Shown piece by piece: positions 15,613 through 23,801 of a DNA stretch of 30,444 bases. The stretch lies in assembly GCA_947039275.1 (NCBI GenBank), contig CAMQYL010000032.1, forward strand, positions 1 through 30,444. Direction: 5' to 3'. The notes under the pieces were generated by a model that ran no database searches, was not told where the DNA came from, and saw only the letters and a list, made by a program, of their open reading frames with translations. Origin of the DNA: Amulumruptor sp947039275 (GTDB lineage: Bacteria > Bacteroidota > Bacteroidia > Bacteroidales > Muribaculaceae). The translations under genes and the position numbers were made by a program. How positions within the stretch are numbered: the first letter of the stretch is position 1; each line of letters opens with the position of its first letter.

Positions 15613-18600
15613 TCAGTTTTCGTCAGAGAGGAAAGATGCCTGACGGTTGAAGTTGACACCCTTTTCGGCAGCTTGCTGCATGAATGTTTCGGCATCTCCT
15701 CCAAAGTCGCTGTAGGTCTGGAGCAGTTTGAGGTAGTAGTGCTGATCAATCCAGCGGTCTGTGGTCGGCAGAGTCAGGTATTGCCAAGGCTTGAGGCTTT
15801 GGTAATACACGATATTCTGTGTGTACTGGTCAAGTTCTCCCTTTAGTATAGCGAGAGCCTTGTCGGTCAGAGTCTTGTCTCCAGTCAGTTCGGCGAGTGT
15901 GCCGTAAAGTTCTGCCACCTGCTGTCCGAGCTGTATGCCGAAGGGCTGCGCTTTCGTGGGCAGTTTGGTCATCATCAGGTCAAGGATGGTGACTGCCTTC
16001 TTGTAGCGGTCGGCGGCAAATGCTTCTGCCTTAGCTTTGTCGGTGGCGACATTGGTGCTGTCAGTGGCCTCAATGCCTTCCACGATAAGCGCATGGGCGA
16101 GGTCAAACATCGACGAGCGGGTTGATGTCACCATGCGGCGCACTGTCTCGTCAAGATATACGTCCTTGCCGTTGTTGACCTCATCTATGCCACCCCAGCG
16201 GAAACGCTCGGTCACGTTGCGGTACATCTTGTCGGTATTGACACCGGTCATGCCGTTAGGCTCGCGTATGGGTGACACTTCGTATGCCATGCCTGTAGAG
16301 CGCAGATAGGGCGACAGTCCGAGATAATATTCAGTGGGCACTGTGGACGCGAAATATATCGGGCGGTTCCAGCCGTTGGCGGCACTGGTGGCGATCATGT
16401 CGAGCAAAATCAGCTTGCTCAGCGACATGCCTCCGTCACGTGCCGTAGAGGGATCCTGCATCATGTTAAAGTCGATGATGTCATCGGCTATCTTCGCCTC
16501 AGCCTCGGTGATGCGACCAGCCTTGACCATGGCGTTGCGGTCTACGGGGACATACATGTTGGGGTACTTCATCATTGGCAGGTTATAGCCGTTCTTGTCG
16601 CTCCGGGCATCATAAATCTGCTCAAGAGATTTGAGGGCGTTGACCTTGGTGGTGTCGGGGTCGAAGAAGTAGTTGAACTGCAAGCGGTCATAAGCATAGT
16701 CAGCCGGCTTGGCGAGCATGTCTATGGCTGCGGCATCATAGGTGGGATGCTTCATCTGGTTGACATACCAGTCGGTGGTCAGATAGCTGAGGTTGACCAC
16801 GCGGACATCGGTGCGCACTCCCTCCACTTCCTGGGCATACCAGAGGGGGAATGTGTCGTTGTCACCGTTGGTGAATATGATGGCATTGTCATCAAGCGAG
16901 TTGAGGTAGTTGAAGCCGAAGTCGCGGGCAGTGTAGCGTCCGCTTCGGTCATGGTCGTCCCATGTCTGAGATACCATCTGTATGGGCACGAGCAGACCGA
17001 TGACAGCTGCGATTATGGCTGTAACCTTGTTGTCTGTATTGAACTTCTTGCCAAGCAGACCATTTAGAGTCATCCATAGTCCGGTCACACCGATGCCTAT
17101 CCATATGGCGAACGCATAGAACGAGCCGGCAAACGCATAATCGCGCTCACGGGGCTGGGTAGGAGTCTGGTTGAGGTAGAGCACGATGGCTATGCCGGTC
17201 ATAAAGAACAGGAAGAAGACTACCCAAAATTGCTCTATGCCACGCTTGGAGGTAAATGCCTGCCATGCCAAGCCGATGATGCCGAGAAGCAGTGGCAGCA
17301 TATAGTAGACATTGTGACCCTTGTTGGCTTTGCCGAGGTCATCGGGCAGCAGCGACTGGTCACCGAGACGAGGGTTGTCGATAAAGGGTATGCCGCTTAT
17401 CCAGTTGCCGTTGTTGACTTCGCCGTTGCCCTGGATGTCGTTCTGGCGGCCTGCGAAGTTCCACATGAAGTAGCGCCAGTACATCTGGTTGAGCTGGTAG
17501 GTGAGGAAGAAGCGCAGGTTTTCGCCCATGGTCGGCTTGATTTTTGTCACCTTCTGGAGCGGTTCGCCGTTTTCGTCCACATATACGGTAGCGTCTACGG
17601 GCTGTCCTTTCATGTCTATCCAGTCGGTGTACGCTCCAATATGTGACGAGCTGTGGATGCGGGGGAAGAGCATGTTGAGTTCGGGGGTGGTGACATACTC
17701 CTTCTTGTAGCCGTAGTTGACGTAGCGGTCTTTGCCGCCGTCAACAGCCTTGCCGTAGAGCGGTCTGGTGAGATTGACCACGGGACGCGGTGTCTGACCT
17801 TCCACTCGGTAGAGTATTGAGGAGTTGACGGTGCGGCCGTAGAGCAGGGGTGTCTCGCCGTATTGCTCGCGGTTGAGGTAGCTTGAGAGGGTGAATACGT
17901 TGTCAGGGGCGTTCTGGTTCATCGGGGTGTTGGCTGACGAGCGTATCAGCAGCAGCGCATAGCTCGTGTAACCGATGAATATGACGAAGCAGCTTAAAGT
18001 AACCACCGTCAGCACTCTGACAGGTATCTTCTTGGCTATCCACAGGTAGGCTGCCAGTCCGCCGAGGATTACCACGGGAATCCACAGGCTTTCGCCGATG
18101 AAGGGTATGCCGCTAAGGAGGATTGCAAGCAGAAACGACACCTTCATCTTGAGAGGATTGTTTTGGGCATACATGGAGTGGATGCACCATATGAACGCCG
18201 CAATGGTCATCAGTGCATAGATGAGCACGCCCATGTTATATGACATGCCGCAGGTATTGACAAAGAACAGCTCGAAATATTGCGACATCTCGATGAATCC
18301 CGGTACGAGACCGAATAGAATCAGACCGATTATCACAAACGATACGAGCAGGGCTATCAGGGAGCCTGAAGCCGTGGTCTTGTTCCACTTGCGGTAGTAG
18401 ACCACAAGCACGATGGCAGGGATGCAGAGCAGGTTGAGCAAGTGCACGGCTATGGAAATGCCTATGACATAGGCTATAAGTACAAGATAGCGGTCACTAT
18501 GCGGCTGGTCGGCTCGGGCTTCCCACTTGAGTATCAGCCAGAACACCAGTGCCGTACAGAACGATGAGAAGGCGTAAACCTCCGCCTCGACGGCTGAGAA

Positions 18601-19020
18601 CCAGAAGGTATCGCTCCACGCATAAGCCAATGCGCCGCACAGACCCGATCCCATGATCACTATCATCTTGGTCAGCGGGACGCTTTCGGCATCGTCGTGC
18701 ACTATCAGACGCTTGACCAGATGGGTTATGGTCCAGAACAGCAGCAATATAGTTGCCGCACTGAACAGGGCTGACGAGGCGTTGACCATCAGAGGCACCA
18801 ATTCGGTGTTGCCTCCGGCAAAATTGACCGCCACGCGCGCCATCATGATCCAGATGGGGTTGCCCGGCGGATGCCCGACTTCGAGCTTGAATGCCTGTGA
18901 GATATACTCCGGACAGTCCCAGAAGCTGGCTGTCGGTTCTAACGTGAGCAGGTAGGTGACGGCGGCTATCAGAAAGCACAGCCATCCCAACGAGTTATTG
19001 ACGAGATTGTAACGTTTCAT
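15613..19020 (-). CDS. DUF2723 integral membrane glycosyltransferase (GT-C like)
   Basis: 1135 residues. The first two thirds (about 10-665) hold numerous transmembrane helices. The first periplasmic loop contains FWDCPEYISQAFKLEVGHPPG (33-53), a set of D, E and H residues placed like the catalytic Asp/Glu of GT-C protein O-mannosyltransferases. The remainder (about 670-1135) is soluble, with many Tyr, Asp and Asn, and near the C-terminus helical TPR-like stretches. DUF2723 proteins are widespread in Bacteroidota, and some databases class them as glycosyltransferase family 117; they may O-glycosylate exported proteins using a lipid-linked sugar. A promoter-like box lies just upstream (19042-19049). 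It heads an operon with the polysaccharide deacetylase. Confidence 0.88.
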   Translation of the reverse strand: MKRYNLVNNSLGWLCFLIAAVTYLLTLEPTASFWDCPEYISQAFKLEVGHPPGNPIWIMMARVAVNFAGGNTELVPLMVNASSALFSAATILLLFWTITHLVKRLIVHDDAESVPLTKMIVIMGSGLCGALAYAWSDTFWFSAVEAEVYAFSSFCTALVFWLILKWEARADQPHSDRYLVLIAYVIGISIAVHLLNLLCIPAIVLVVYYRKWNKTTASGSLIALLVSFVIIGLILFGLVPGFIEMSQYFELFFVNTCGMSYNMGVLIYALMTIAAFIWCIHSMYAQNNPLKMKVSFLLAILLSGIPFIGESLWIPVVILGGLAAYLWIAKKIPVRVLTVVTLSCFVIFIGYTSYALLLIRSSANTPMNQNAPDNVFTLSSYLNREQYGETPLLYGRTVNSSILYRVEGQTPRPVVNLTRPLYGKAVDGGKDRYVNYGYKKEYVTTPELNMLFPRIHSSSHIGAYTDWIDMKGQPVDATVYVDENGEPLQKVTKIKPTMGENLRFFLTYQLNQMYWRYFMWNFAGRQNDIQGNGEVNNGNWISGIPFIDNPRLGDQSLLPDDLGKANKGHNVYYMLPLLLGIIGLAWQAFTSKRGIEQFWVVFFLFFMTGIAIVLYLNQTPTQPRERDYAFAGSFYAFAIWIGIGVTGLWMTLNGLLGKKFNTDNKVTAIIAAVIGLLVPIQMVSQTWDDHDRSGRYTARDFGFNYLNSLDDNAIIFTNGDNDTFPLWYAQEVEGVRTDVRVVNLSYLTTDWYVNQMKHPTYDAAAIDMLAKPADYAYDRLQFNYFFDPDTTKVNALKSLEQIYDARSDKNGYNLPMMKYPNMYVPVDRNAMVKAGRITEAEAKIADDIIDFNMMQDPSTARDGGMSLSKLILLDMIATSAANGWNRPIYFASTVPTEYYLGLSPYLRSTGMAYEVSPIREPNGMTGVNTDKMYRNVTERFRWGGIDEVNNGKDVYLDETVRRMVTSTRSSMFDLAHALIVEGIEATDSTNVATDKAKAEAFAADRYKKAVTILDLMMTKLPTKAQPFGIQLGQQVAELYGTLAELTGDKTLTDKALAILKGELDQYTQNIVYYQSLKPWQYLTLPTTDRWIDQHYYLKLLQTYSDFGGDAETFMQQAAEKGVNFNRQASFLSDEN

Positions 19021-19041
19021 CTATGAGTATGATAATCCACG

Positions 19042-19049
19042 CAAAGTTA
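19042..19049 (-). promoter_or_regulatory. -7 box of the DUF2723 operon
   Basis: On the minus strand this reads TAACTTTG followed by CG, an exact TAnnTTTG match 21 bases before the ATG, implying a very short leader. The upstream -33 box is poor (GTTG at about 22 bases). Confidence 0.5.
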
Positions 19050-19117
19050 CAAACTTTCCGCCAATCCCCTACAACATCCCCACTCCAATTTGATCACTAC
19101 AAAATGACCAAGGTATA

Positions 19118-19723
19118 TTATGTTGTTATCAATTTTAGGTCGAAGAAGAGAATACGACTTTTCAATGTCTCTCTATCAGATATGCCAAATGCTTCTTTCT
19201 CACCTTGTTCTGTCTTATATAAGGGCTTAAATCCGTTTTTCAGGTAGTAATGCAGAGTTGATTCGGTATTGTAGGCATCAACGAGCATGTAACGGCAAGC
19301 TGCTTTATTATTCTCATCTATAAACCAATATTTGAGGGCTTCCATCAACTGTGTGCCAATAGACCGCCCTTTTCCTTGGAATTTTATATTGACACCAAGT
19401 CGACCAATCAGCACAGCAGGATAACTACGATGTCGTTTTTGTTGTGGTATCTTTCGTTGAAAAGCATTTTTTGAGGGATTATCAAGCGTAAATGTCTTGA
19501 TTCCATCATAAGACAGTGTGGCAATGGCGATTATCTCGCGTTGATTTGCCTTGTTTATCCAACAATAGCTCTTGCCAAGCAATTCTTCTTCATAGAGAAA
19601 GACATCATGGCTGAAAAAATCGTCAAGGTCATTATCTCCACAAGAAAAAGGGTCGCAGTATTCTGCGACCTCCTTGGTATAAGACACCATAAAGGTGTTT
19701 TCTACGAAAATAAATTCAGACAT
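19118..19723 (-). CDS. GNAT acetyltransferase, TacT-like toxin candidate
   Basis: 201 residues. The N-terminal segment FSCGDNDLDDFF (26-37) matches the F-x-C-G-x3-L-x-x-F pattern of TacT/AtaT toxins. The acetyl-CoA loop is RLGVNIKFQGKGRSIGTQLM (108-127), with Q116-G-K-G-R-S-I-G123. A C-terminal Tyr pair precedes KNGFKPL (Y159/Y160), where the family's catalytic Tyr lies. Such toxins acetylate the amino group of charged tRNA and block translation; whether this one does is inference. It is longer than classical TacT (about 160-175), with an insertion near residues 76-100 rich in Lys, Gln and Arg. The gene looks AT-richer than its neighbours, as expected for a transferred module. Its ATG is 2 bases after the stop of a 59-residue partner. 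Confidence 0.85.
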   Translation of the reverse strand: MSEFIFVENTFMVSYTKEVAEYCDPFSCGDNDLDDFFSHDVFLYEEELLGKSYCWINKANQREIIAIATLSYDGIKTFTLDNPSKNAFQRKIPQQKRHRSYPAVLIGRLGVNIKFQGKGRSIGTQLMEALKYWFIDENNKAACRYMLVDAYNTESTLHYYLKNGFKPLYKTEQGEKEAFGISDRETLKSRILFFDLKLITT

Positions 19724-19725
19724 TG

Positions 19726-19905
19726 TCAGTCTTTCCGTGGAGGAAATATAATGTTTTTGGCACTCTCCAACATGGTGGAAAGCACTTTGCGCTGTGAGTC
19801 CGAAAGTTTTGGCGTAGGCAATTTGCCATTACGCTCCGCTTCTTCGGTGAAGAGTCGTGCATCTTCGCCCCAAAGTTCAGGGGATGTTTTAATTGTCATT
19901 GCCAT
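19726..19905 (-). CDS. Small protein upstream of GNAT toxin, candidate antitoxin
   Basis: 59 residues, shorter than most gene-finder limits. It starts at the ATG at 19905 behind a strong ribosome-binding site (AGGGAG, about 8 bases upstream) and stops at 19726, 2 bases before the toxin ATG. The second ATG (19899) is an alternative start. The protein reads MAMTIKTSPELWGEDA, then an acidic/basic helix-like stretch (RLFTEEAERNGK), then KLSDSQRKVLSTMLESAKN and a basic end. It is not an obvious ribbon-helix-helix of the DUF1778 type that usually pairs with TacT toxins. The operon order (small gene first, tight coupling, own promoter) is that of a toxin-antitoxin pair. The open frame is verified codon by codon; the antitoxin role is inferred from position. 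Confidence 0.7.
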   Translation of the reverse strand: MAMTIKTSPELWGEDARLFTEEAERNGKLPTPKLSDSQRKVLSTMLESAKNIIFPPRKD

Positions 19906-19933
19906 AATTTTATCTCCCTTTTTTAGTCAGATA

Positions 19934-19941
19934 CAAAGATA
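19934..19941 (-). promoter_or_regulatory. -7 box of the GNAT module
   Basis: On the minus strand this reads TATCTTTG, an exact TAnnTTTG match 28 bases before the ATG at 19905. No clear -33 box is present at 19-21 bases, which may point to a regulated promoter. Confidence 0.5.
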
Positions 19942-20037
19942 CAACAAAATTCCGACATAATCAGCTTAATGACTGATATAAAACACTGGTAGGACAGGGA
20001 ATGTGGATGTGGTTAAGAGGAATATTGATAATCAAAG

Positions 20038-20074
20038 AGGACGCGCCTCGGCGGGGTGGGTCGGGGCGCGTCCT
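20038..20074 (-). terminator. Hairpin downstream of the GadC-like gene
   Basis: A 10-bp stem AGGACGCGCC / GGCGCGTCCT (20038-20047 with 20065-20074) encloses a GC-rich 17-base loop. On the minus strand it is followed by CTTTGATTATC. It lies 70 bases after the stop of the transporter gene and insulates it from the GNAT module. Confidence 0.6.
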
Positions 20075-20143
20075 GGGGACAGGGCTGAAGGTGTCATTGC
20101 ACGGCGTCTTGCCTGCTCCTTCACACTGTTATGTGGGTGCATG

Positions 20144-21760
20144 TCACATATGCTTGGCTGAGGCGTGGCGGGCGATGGCTCCGGTCTCAGCGTCCTCGAC
20201 CTGCTGTTCGGTGGGTTCGTAACCCTCTTCCCATTGGGATACTTCCCACGGCTTGCGGTCCTCTATCTGCCAGTCAAAGGGATAGAAATGGGCATTGGGG
20301 TCACGCCATGACGGTTTGCGCTTGGCGTAGACTATCAGAGGAAGAGCGACGAAAAGGGCTGTGCCGAGTATCAGGATGCCGATGTAGACCACCGGGCTGC
20401 CTGTAGCAATCTGCGATGGCGGCAAATAGCTTAGTGCCAATGCGAGAACAGCACCTGCAATGCCGAGTATGCACACAATCCATTTGCCAAGCTGTGCGCC
20501 TGGCACTTTGAATCCACGTGCTTTCTTGGGCTGTGTGTGGCGCAGACGCAGGAATGCGGCGTAGATCATCAGCACCATTATGAGGTAGATAATGGTGGCG
20601 AGCTGCGACATGATCTGGTATGCCGATTCGACTGTCGGGAGTACCAGCAGCACCAGGGTCAGGACAGTCACGAAGATGCCTTCGACCCACAGGATGGGTT
20701 TATTGATGCCGTTTTTGTTGACTTTCTGGAGCGAACGGGGCAGATAGCCCGACTGTGCCACCGCCATAAGACCTGTCACAGGACCTGTGACCAGTGCGCT
20801 GACCTGTCCGACAACGCCGTACATGATGAGCAGAGCCATCACATTGCCGAGCCAGCTGAGTCCGAAGCTCGACCACAGCGACTTATACGCCACGAGAAGC
20901 GACTGGAGCAGATTGATGTTGTCGGCAGGGATGACTACTCCTATGACAAGCGTTCCGAGGGCATACAGCGCTACAATGACTATCACCGCTATCAGCACCG
21001 ACTGCGGAAACTGCTTGGCAGGGTTGCTCATGTCGTTGATATGCACCGCCTGCATCTCCATGCCGGCATAGAAGAGGAATATCGAGGCAGCAAGCACAAT
21101 GGTGCTGAGATGCGAGAAGTCAGGGAAGAAGGGCACATCTGTCAACGCTACCGGTTTGCCGACACACACATATATTATACCGAGGATGATCAGCAAAGCA
21201 CCCGGGATGATGGTGCCGAAGAGGCCGCCTGACGTGCTGAGCTTGTTAGCCATCTTCTGACCGCGGAATGAATTGAATGTTGCCGCCCAGTAAATCACCA
21301 TCGCCACAATCAGGGTGTAGAACTTGTTGGATGCCAAAGCCGCATCAAAGCTCTCGGGCCATGCTATGTAGGCAAGGGAGGCAGCCCCGAACATCAGCAC
21401 CGTCGGGAACCATATGACTATCGTCTGCCACTCAAGATACATCGCCGTCCATCCCCAGCGCGGGCCGAAAGCCTCCGACACCCATCGGTACAGACCGCCA
21501 GCCTTGGTGTAGGTTGATGCCAGTTCGGCGCATACGAGCGAAAACGGTACCAGAAATACTATCGCGGCAAAAATATAGTAGAATATCGACTGTATGCCGA
21601 ATTTCGCCTCCGACGGCAGCCCCCTCATACTCAGGATGGATGTGATAATCATGATTGCCATCGCTACCATGGTCAGCGACCCCTTGGCGGTAGACACTAT
21701 CTTCTTGCGCCCCGATGCCGTTACGGGCGACTCTGGATTGGGATTTGTCTTATTTGTCAT
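20144..21760 (-). CDS. APC-superfamily amino acid transporter, GadC-like glutamate/GABA antiporter
   Basis: 538 residues with about 12 transmembrane helices. Motifs near those of E. coli GadC include SMRGLPSEAKFG (44-55) after the first helix, ELASTYTKAGGLYRWVSEAFGPRWGW, and VIPADNINLLQSL in the middle. The C-terminal 55-60 residues after the last helix are hydrophilic, with many Trp, Pro, Glu and His (KPSWRDPNAHFYPFDW), and could serve as the pH-dependent plug known from GadC. Exchange of external glutamate for cytosolic GABA would give acid resistance, but no glutamate decarboxylase or glutaminase is in the window, so the substrate is unproven. It is alone in its transcript, with a terminator-like hairpin downstream. 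Confidence 0.87.
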   Translation of the reverse strand: MTNKTNPNPESPVTASGRKKIVSTAKGSLTMVAMAIMIITSILSMRGLPSEAKFGIQSIFYYIFAAIVFLVPFSLVCAELASTYTKAGGLYRWVSEAFGPRWGWTAMYLEWQTIVIWFPTVLMFGAASLAYIAWPESFDAALASNKFYTLIVAMVIYWAATFNSFRGQKMANKLSTSGGLFGTIIPGALLIILGIIYVCVGKPVALTDVPFFPDFSHLSTIVLAASIFLFYAGMEMQAVHINDMSNPAKQFPQSVLIAVIVIVALYALGTLVIGVVIPADNINLLQSLLVAYKSLWSSFGLSWLGNVMALLIMYGVVGQVSALVTGPVTGLMAVAQSGYLPRSLQKVNKNGINKPILWVEGIFVTVLTLVLLVLPTVESAYQIMSQLATIIYLIMVLMIYAAFLRLRHTQPKKARGFKVPGAQLGKWIVCILGIAGAVLALALSYLPPSQIATGSPVVYIGILILGTALFVALPLIVYAKRKPSWRDPNAHFYPFDWQIEDRKPWEVSQWEEGYEPTEQQVEDAETGAIARHASAKHM

Positions 21761-21885
21761 ATCGTGTATTTTTTATGGCATGATACTGCTATGATATATG
21801 TATAACATTCAGCAAGCAATGTTAGATAAATATACAGTGGTTTTAACACATCTATCCTGTGATGTTAAAAAATCTTGGGGGATGT

Positions 21886-21919
21886 ATTGGGAAGTTATTG
21901 TGCATTTTCATTAACTTTG
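21886..21919 (+). promoter_or_regulatory. Promoter of the 21948-30019 gene run
   Basis: ATTG at 21886-21889, 22 bases, then TAACTTTG at 21912-21919, an exact TAnnTTTG match. The ATG at 21948 is 28 bases further on. In the same gap a minus-strand TAACATTG (21824-21817), about 57 bases before the GadC-like start, may be that gene's weaker -7 box. Confidence 0.55.
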
Positions 21920-21947
21920 CGATTGTATATACTTCTACCTGACATAG

Positions 21948-23786
21948 ATGAATTATTCTATTCTTGACTTTCTCGGGCTGTTAGGCTCGGTGGGCCTCTT
22001 CCTCTACGGAATGAAGGTCATGAGTGAAGGCCTACAGAAGGCTGCGGGCGACCGTCTCCGCAACATCCTTTCGGCTATGACCCGCAACCGGTTTACCGGA
22101 TTGCTTACAGGGTGTCTTATCACAGCCTTGATACAAAGCTCGAGCGCGTCCACGGTGATGGTGGTCAGCTTTGTCAACGCCGGTCTGATGTCGCTCGCGC
22201 AGTCCATGGCGGTGATTATGGGTGCCAATGTCGGCACGACGTTCACGGCATGGATCATATCGCTCCTCGGCTTCTCGGTGGATGTGTCAGCGTTCGCGCT
22301 GCCTATCTTGGCGGTGGCTGTGCCTCTGCTGTTTGCCAAGAAAGGGCGCACAAAGTCCATCGGTGAATTCCTTGTAGGTTTCGCGCTGCTGTTCATGTCA
22401 CTTGCGCAAATAAATCTGCATGTGCCTGATTTGCAGAGCAATCCTGAAATGTTTGCGTTCCTCCAGAGCTATGCCGACATGGGATATGGTTCAGTGCTCA
22501 TATTCCTTGCAGTGGGTATCATCGTAACCATGGTGCTCCAGTCGTCGGCTGCGATGTTTGCTATAGTGCTGATTATGTGTTCGAAAGGATGGATCGATTT
22601 CGAATTGTCGTGTGCACTGGTGCTCGGATCCAATATCGGCACCACCATCACACCTATCATAGCCTCTATGAGCGGTAATGTCGCAGCGAAGCGCACCGCC
22701 ATGGGGCATCTGCTTTTTAATGTACTCGGCACTGTGTGGACTCTTGCCGTATTCATGCCGTTTGTGGATCTCACTGCGTGGGTCACCGAGGCTATCGGTT
22801 CGGGCAATCCCGAGGGGTTGTCGCAATATGTGCGCCATCTCGAGGCTACAGATCCCGATATATATAATCATCTTTTCAACACCAATCCGCCCAACGAGAT
22901 AAGCGAACGGCTCGCAGCATCGCAGGCTCGTGTGGCATCGCTGCAGGTCAGCGTATCTATAGGTCTGGCGATGTTCCATACATTGTTTAACCTGGTCAAC
23001 GTTGCCATCATGATATGGCTGACACAGTTCTATGTCAAGGTGGTGATGTGGCTCGTGCCCTCGCGCAAGAACGAGGACGAGGAGTTCCAGCTCAAATTCA
23101 TCTCAGGAGGTCTGGTCAATGCTTCGGAACTCAACCTCTCGCAGGCTGAGAAGGAGATTGCGGTGTTTGGCGAGCGCGTCCAGCGCATGATAGGTATGGC
23201 TCAGGAACTGGTGCACACCAAGGAGGGCACAGACGAGTTTACCAAACGGTTCTCGCGCCTTGAGAAATATGAGGAGATATCCGACCGCATGGAGATAGAG
23301 ATAGCCCACTATCTCAACCGATGCGCCGAGGGTCGTCTGTCAAACGAAGGCAAGCTCCACATCGCCGCCATGCTCAGCATCGTCGCCGAAATCGAGAGCA
23401 TAGCCGACTGCTGCTACGGAGCGGGCAAGATTATGCTCCGCAAGCATGAAAGCAATGCTGAGTTCAATCAGGAGATATATGACAATGTGGACAACATGTT
23501 TACTCAGGTATCGGCAGCAATGGCTAATATGCTCAAGCTGATCGGTGATATAGAGCACGTCCATGAAGCTGACATAATATCATCGTATAACCGCGAGCGC
23601 GAACTCAACAACATGCGCAACCAGCTGCGCGGCGAAAATGTCAACAATATCAATAACCGAGTTTACGAATATCAGAGCGGCATCTATTATATGGACCTCG
23701 TTAGCGACATAGAACGCATGGGCGACTATATAATCAATGTCGTCGATACGGTTAAAGAGCGGTTCCGCCGCCAGGTAGTGCGTTAA
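21948..23786 (+). CDS. Na/Pi cotransporter family protein with PhoU-like C-terminus
   Basis: 612 residues. Two inverted Na_Pi_cotrans units are visible: the first with GLFLYGMKVMSEGLQ, ALIQSSSASTV (QSSS at 63-66) and MGANVGTTFTA (91-101); the second with VLQSSAAMFAIVL (about 197-209) and LGSNIGTTITP (about 224-234). After the last membrane helix (about 371) comes a soluble helical domain of about 240 residues resembling PhoU (LEKYEEISDRMEIEIAHYL). It would import phosphate with sodium across the inner membrane, or help to regulate phosphate uptake. It is first in a run of five plus-strand genes with gaps of 15, 86, 27 and 12 bases. Confidence 0.93.
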   Translation: MNYSILDFLGLLGSVGLFLYGMKVMSEGLQKAAGDRLRNILSAMTRNRFTGLLTGCLITALIQSSSASTVMVVSFVNAGLMSLAQSMAVIMGANVGTTFTAWIISLLGFSVDVSAFALPILAVAVPLLFAKKGRTKSIGEFLVGFALLFMSLAQINLHVPDLQSNPEMFAFLQSYADMGYGSVLIFLAVGIIVTMVLQSSAAMFAIVLIMCSKGWIDFELSCALVLGSNIGTTITPIIASMSGNVAAKRTAMGHLLFNVLGTVWTLAVFMPFVDLTAWVTEAIGSGNPEGLSQYVRHLEATDPDIYNHLFNTNPPNEISERLAASQARVASLQVSVSIGLAMFHTLFNLVNVAIMIWLTQFYVKVVMWLVPSRKNEDEEFQLKFISGGLVNASELNLSQAEKEIAVFGERVQRMIGMAQELVHTKEGTDEFTKRFSRLEKYEEISDRMEIEIAHYLNRCAEGRLSNEGKLHIAAMLSIVAEIESIADCCYGAGKIMLRKHESNAEFNQEIYDNVDNMFTQVSAAMANMLKLIGDIEHVHEADIISSYNRERELNNMRNQLRGENVNNINNRVYEYQSGIYYMDLVSDIERMGDYIINVVDTVKERFRRQVVR

Positions 23787-23801
23787 GAAACTGCAGATAA
23801 G

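Noticed and set aside
20537..21232. A 231-codon plus-strand open frame
   Set aside because: It runs antisense to the GadC-like transporter, is rich in His, Asp and Arg as typical of an antisense shadow, and has no recognisable domain.
20144..21760. An acid-resistance island around the GadC-like gene
   Set aside because: No glutamate decarboxylase, glutaminase or potassium channel gene is in the window; the neighbours are unrelated.
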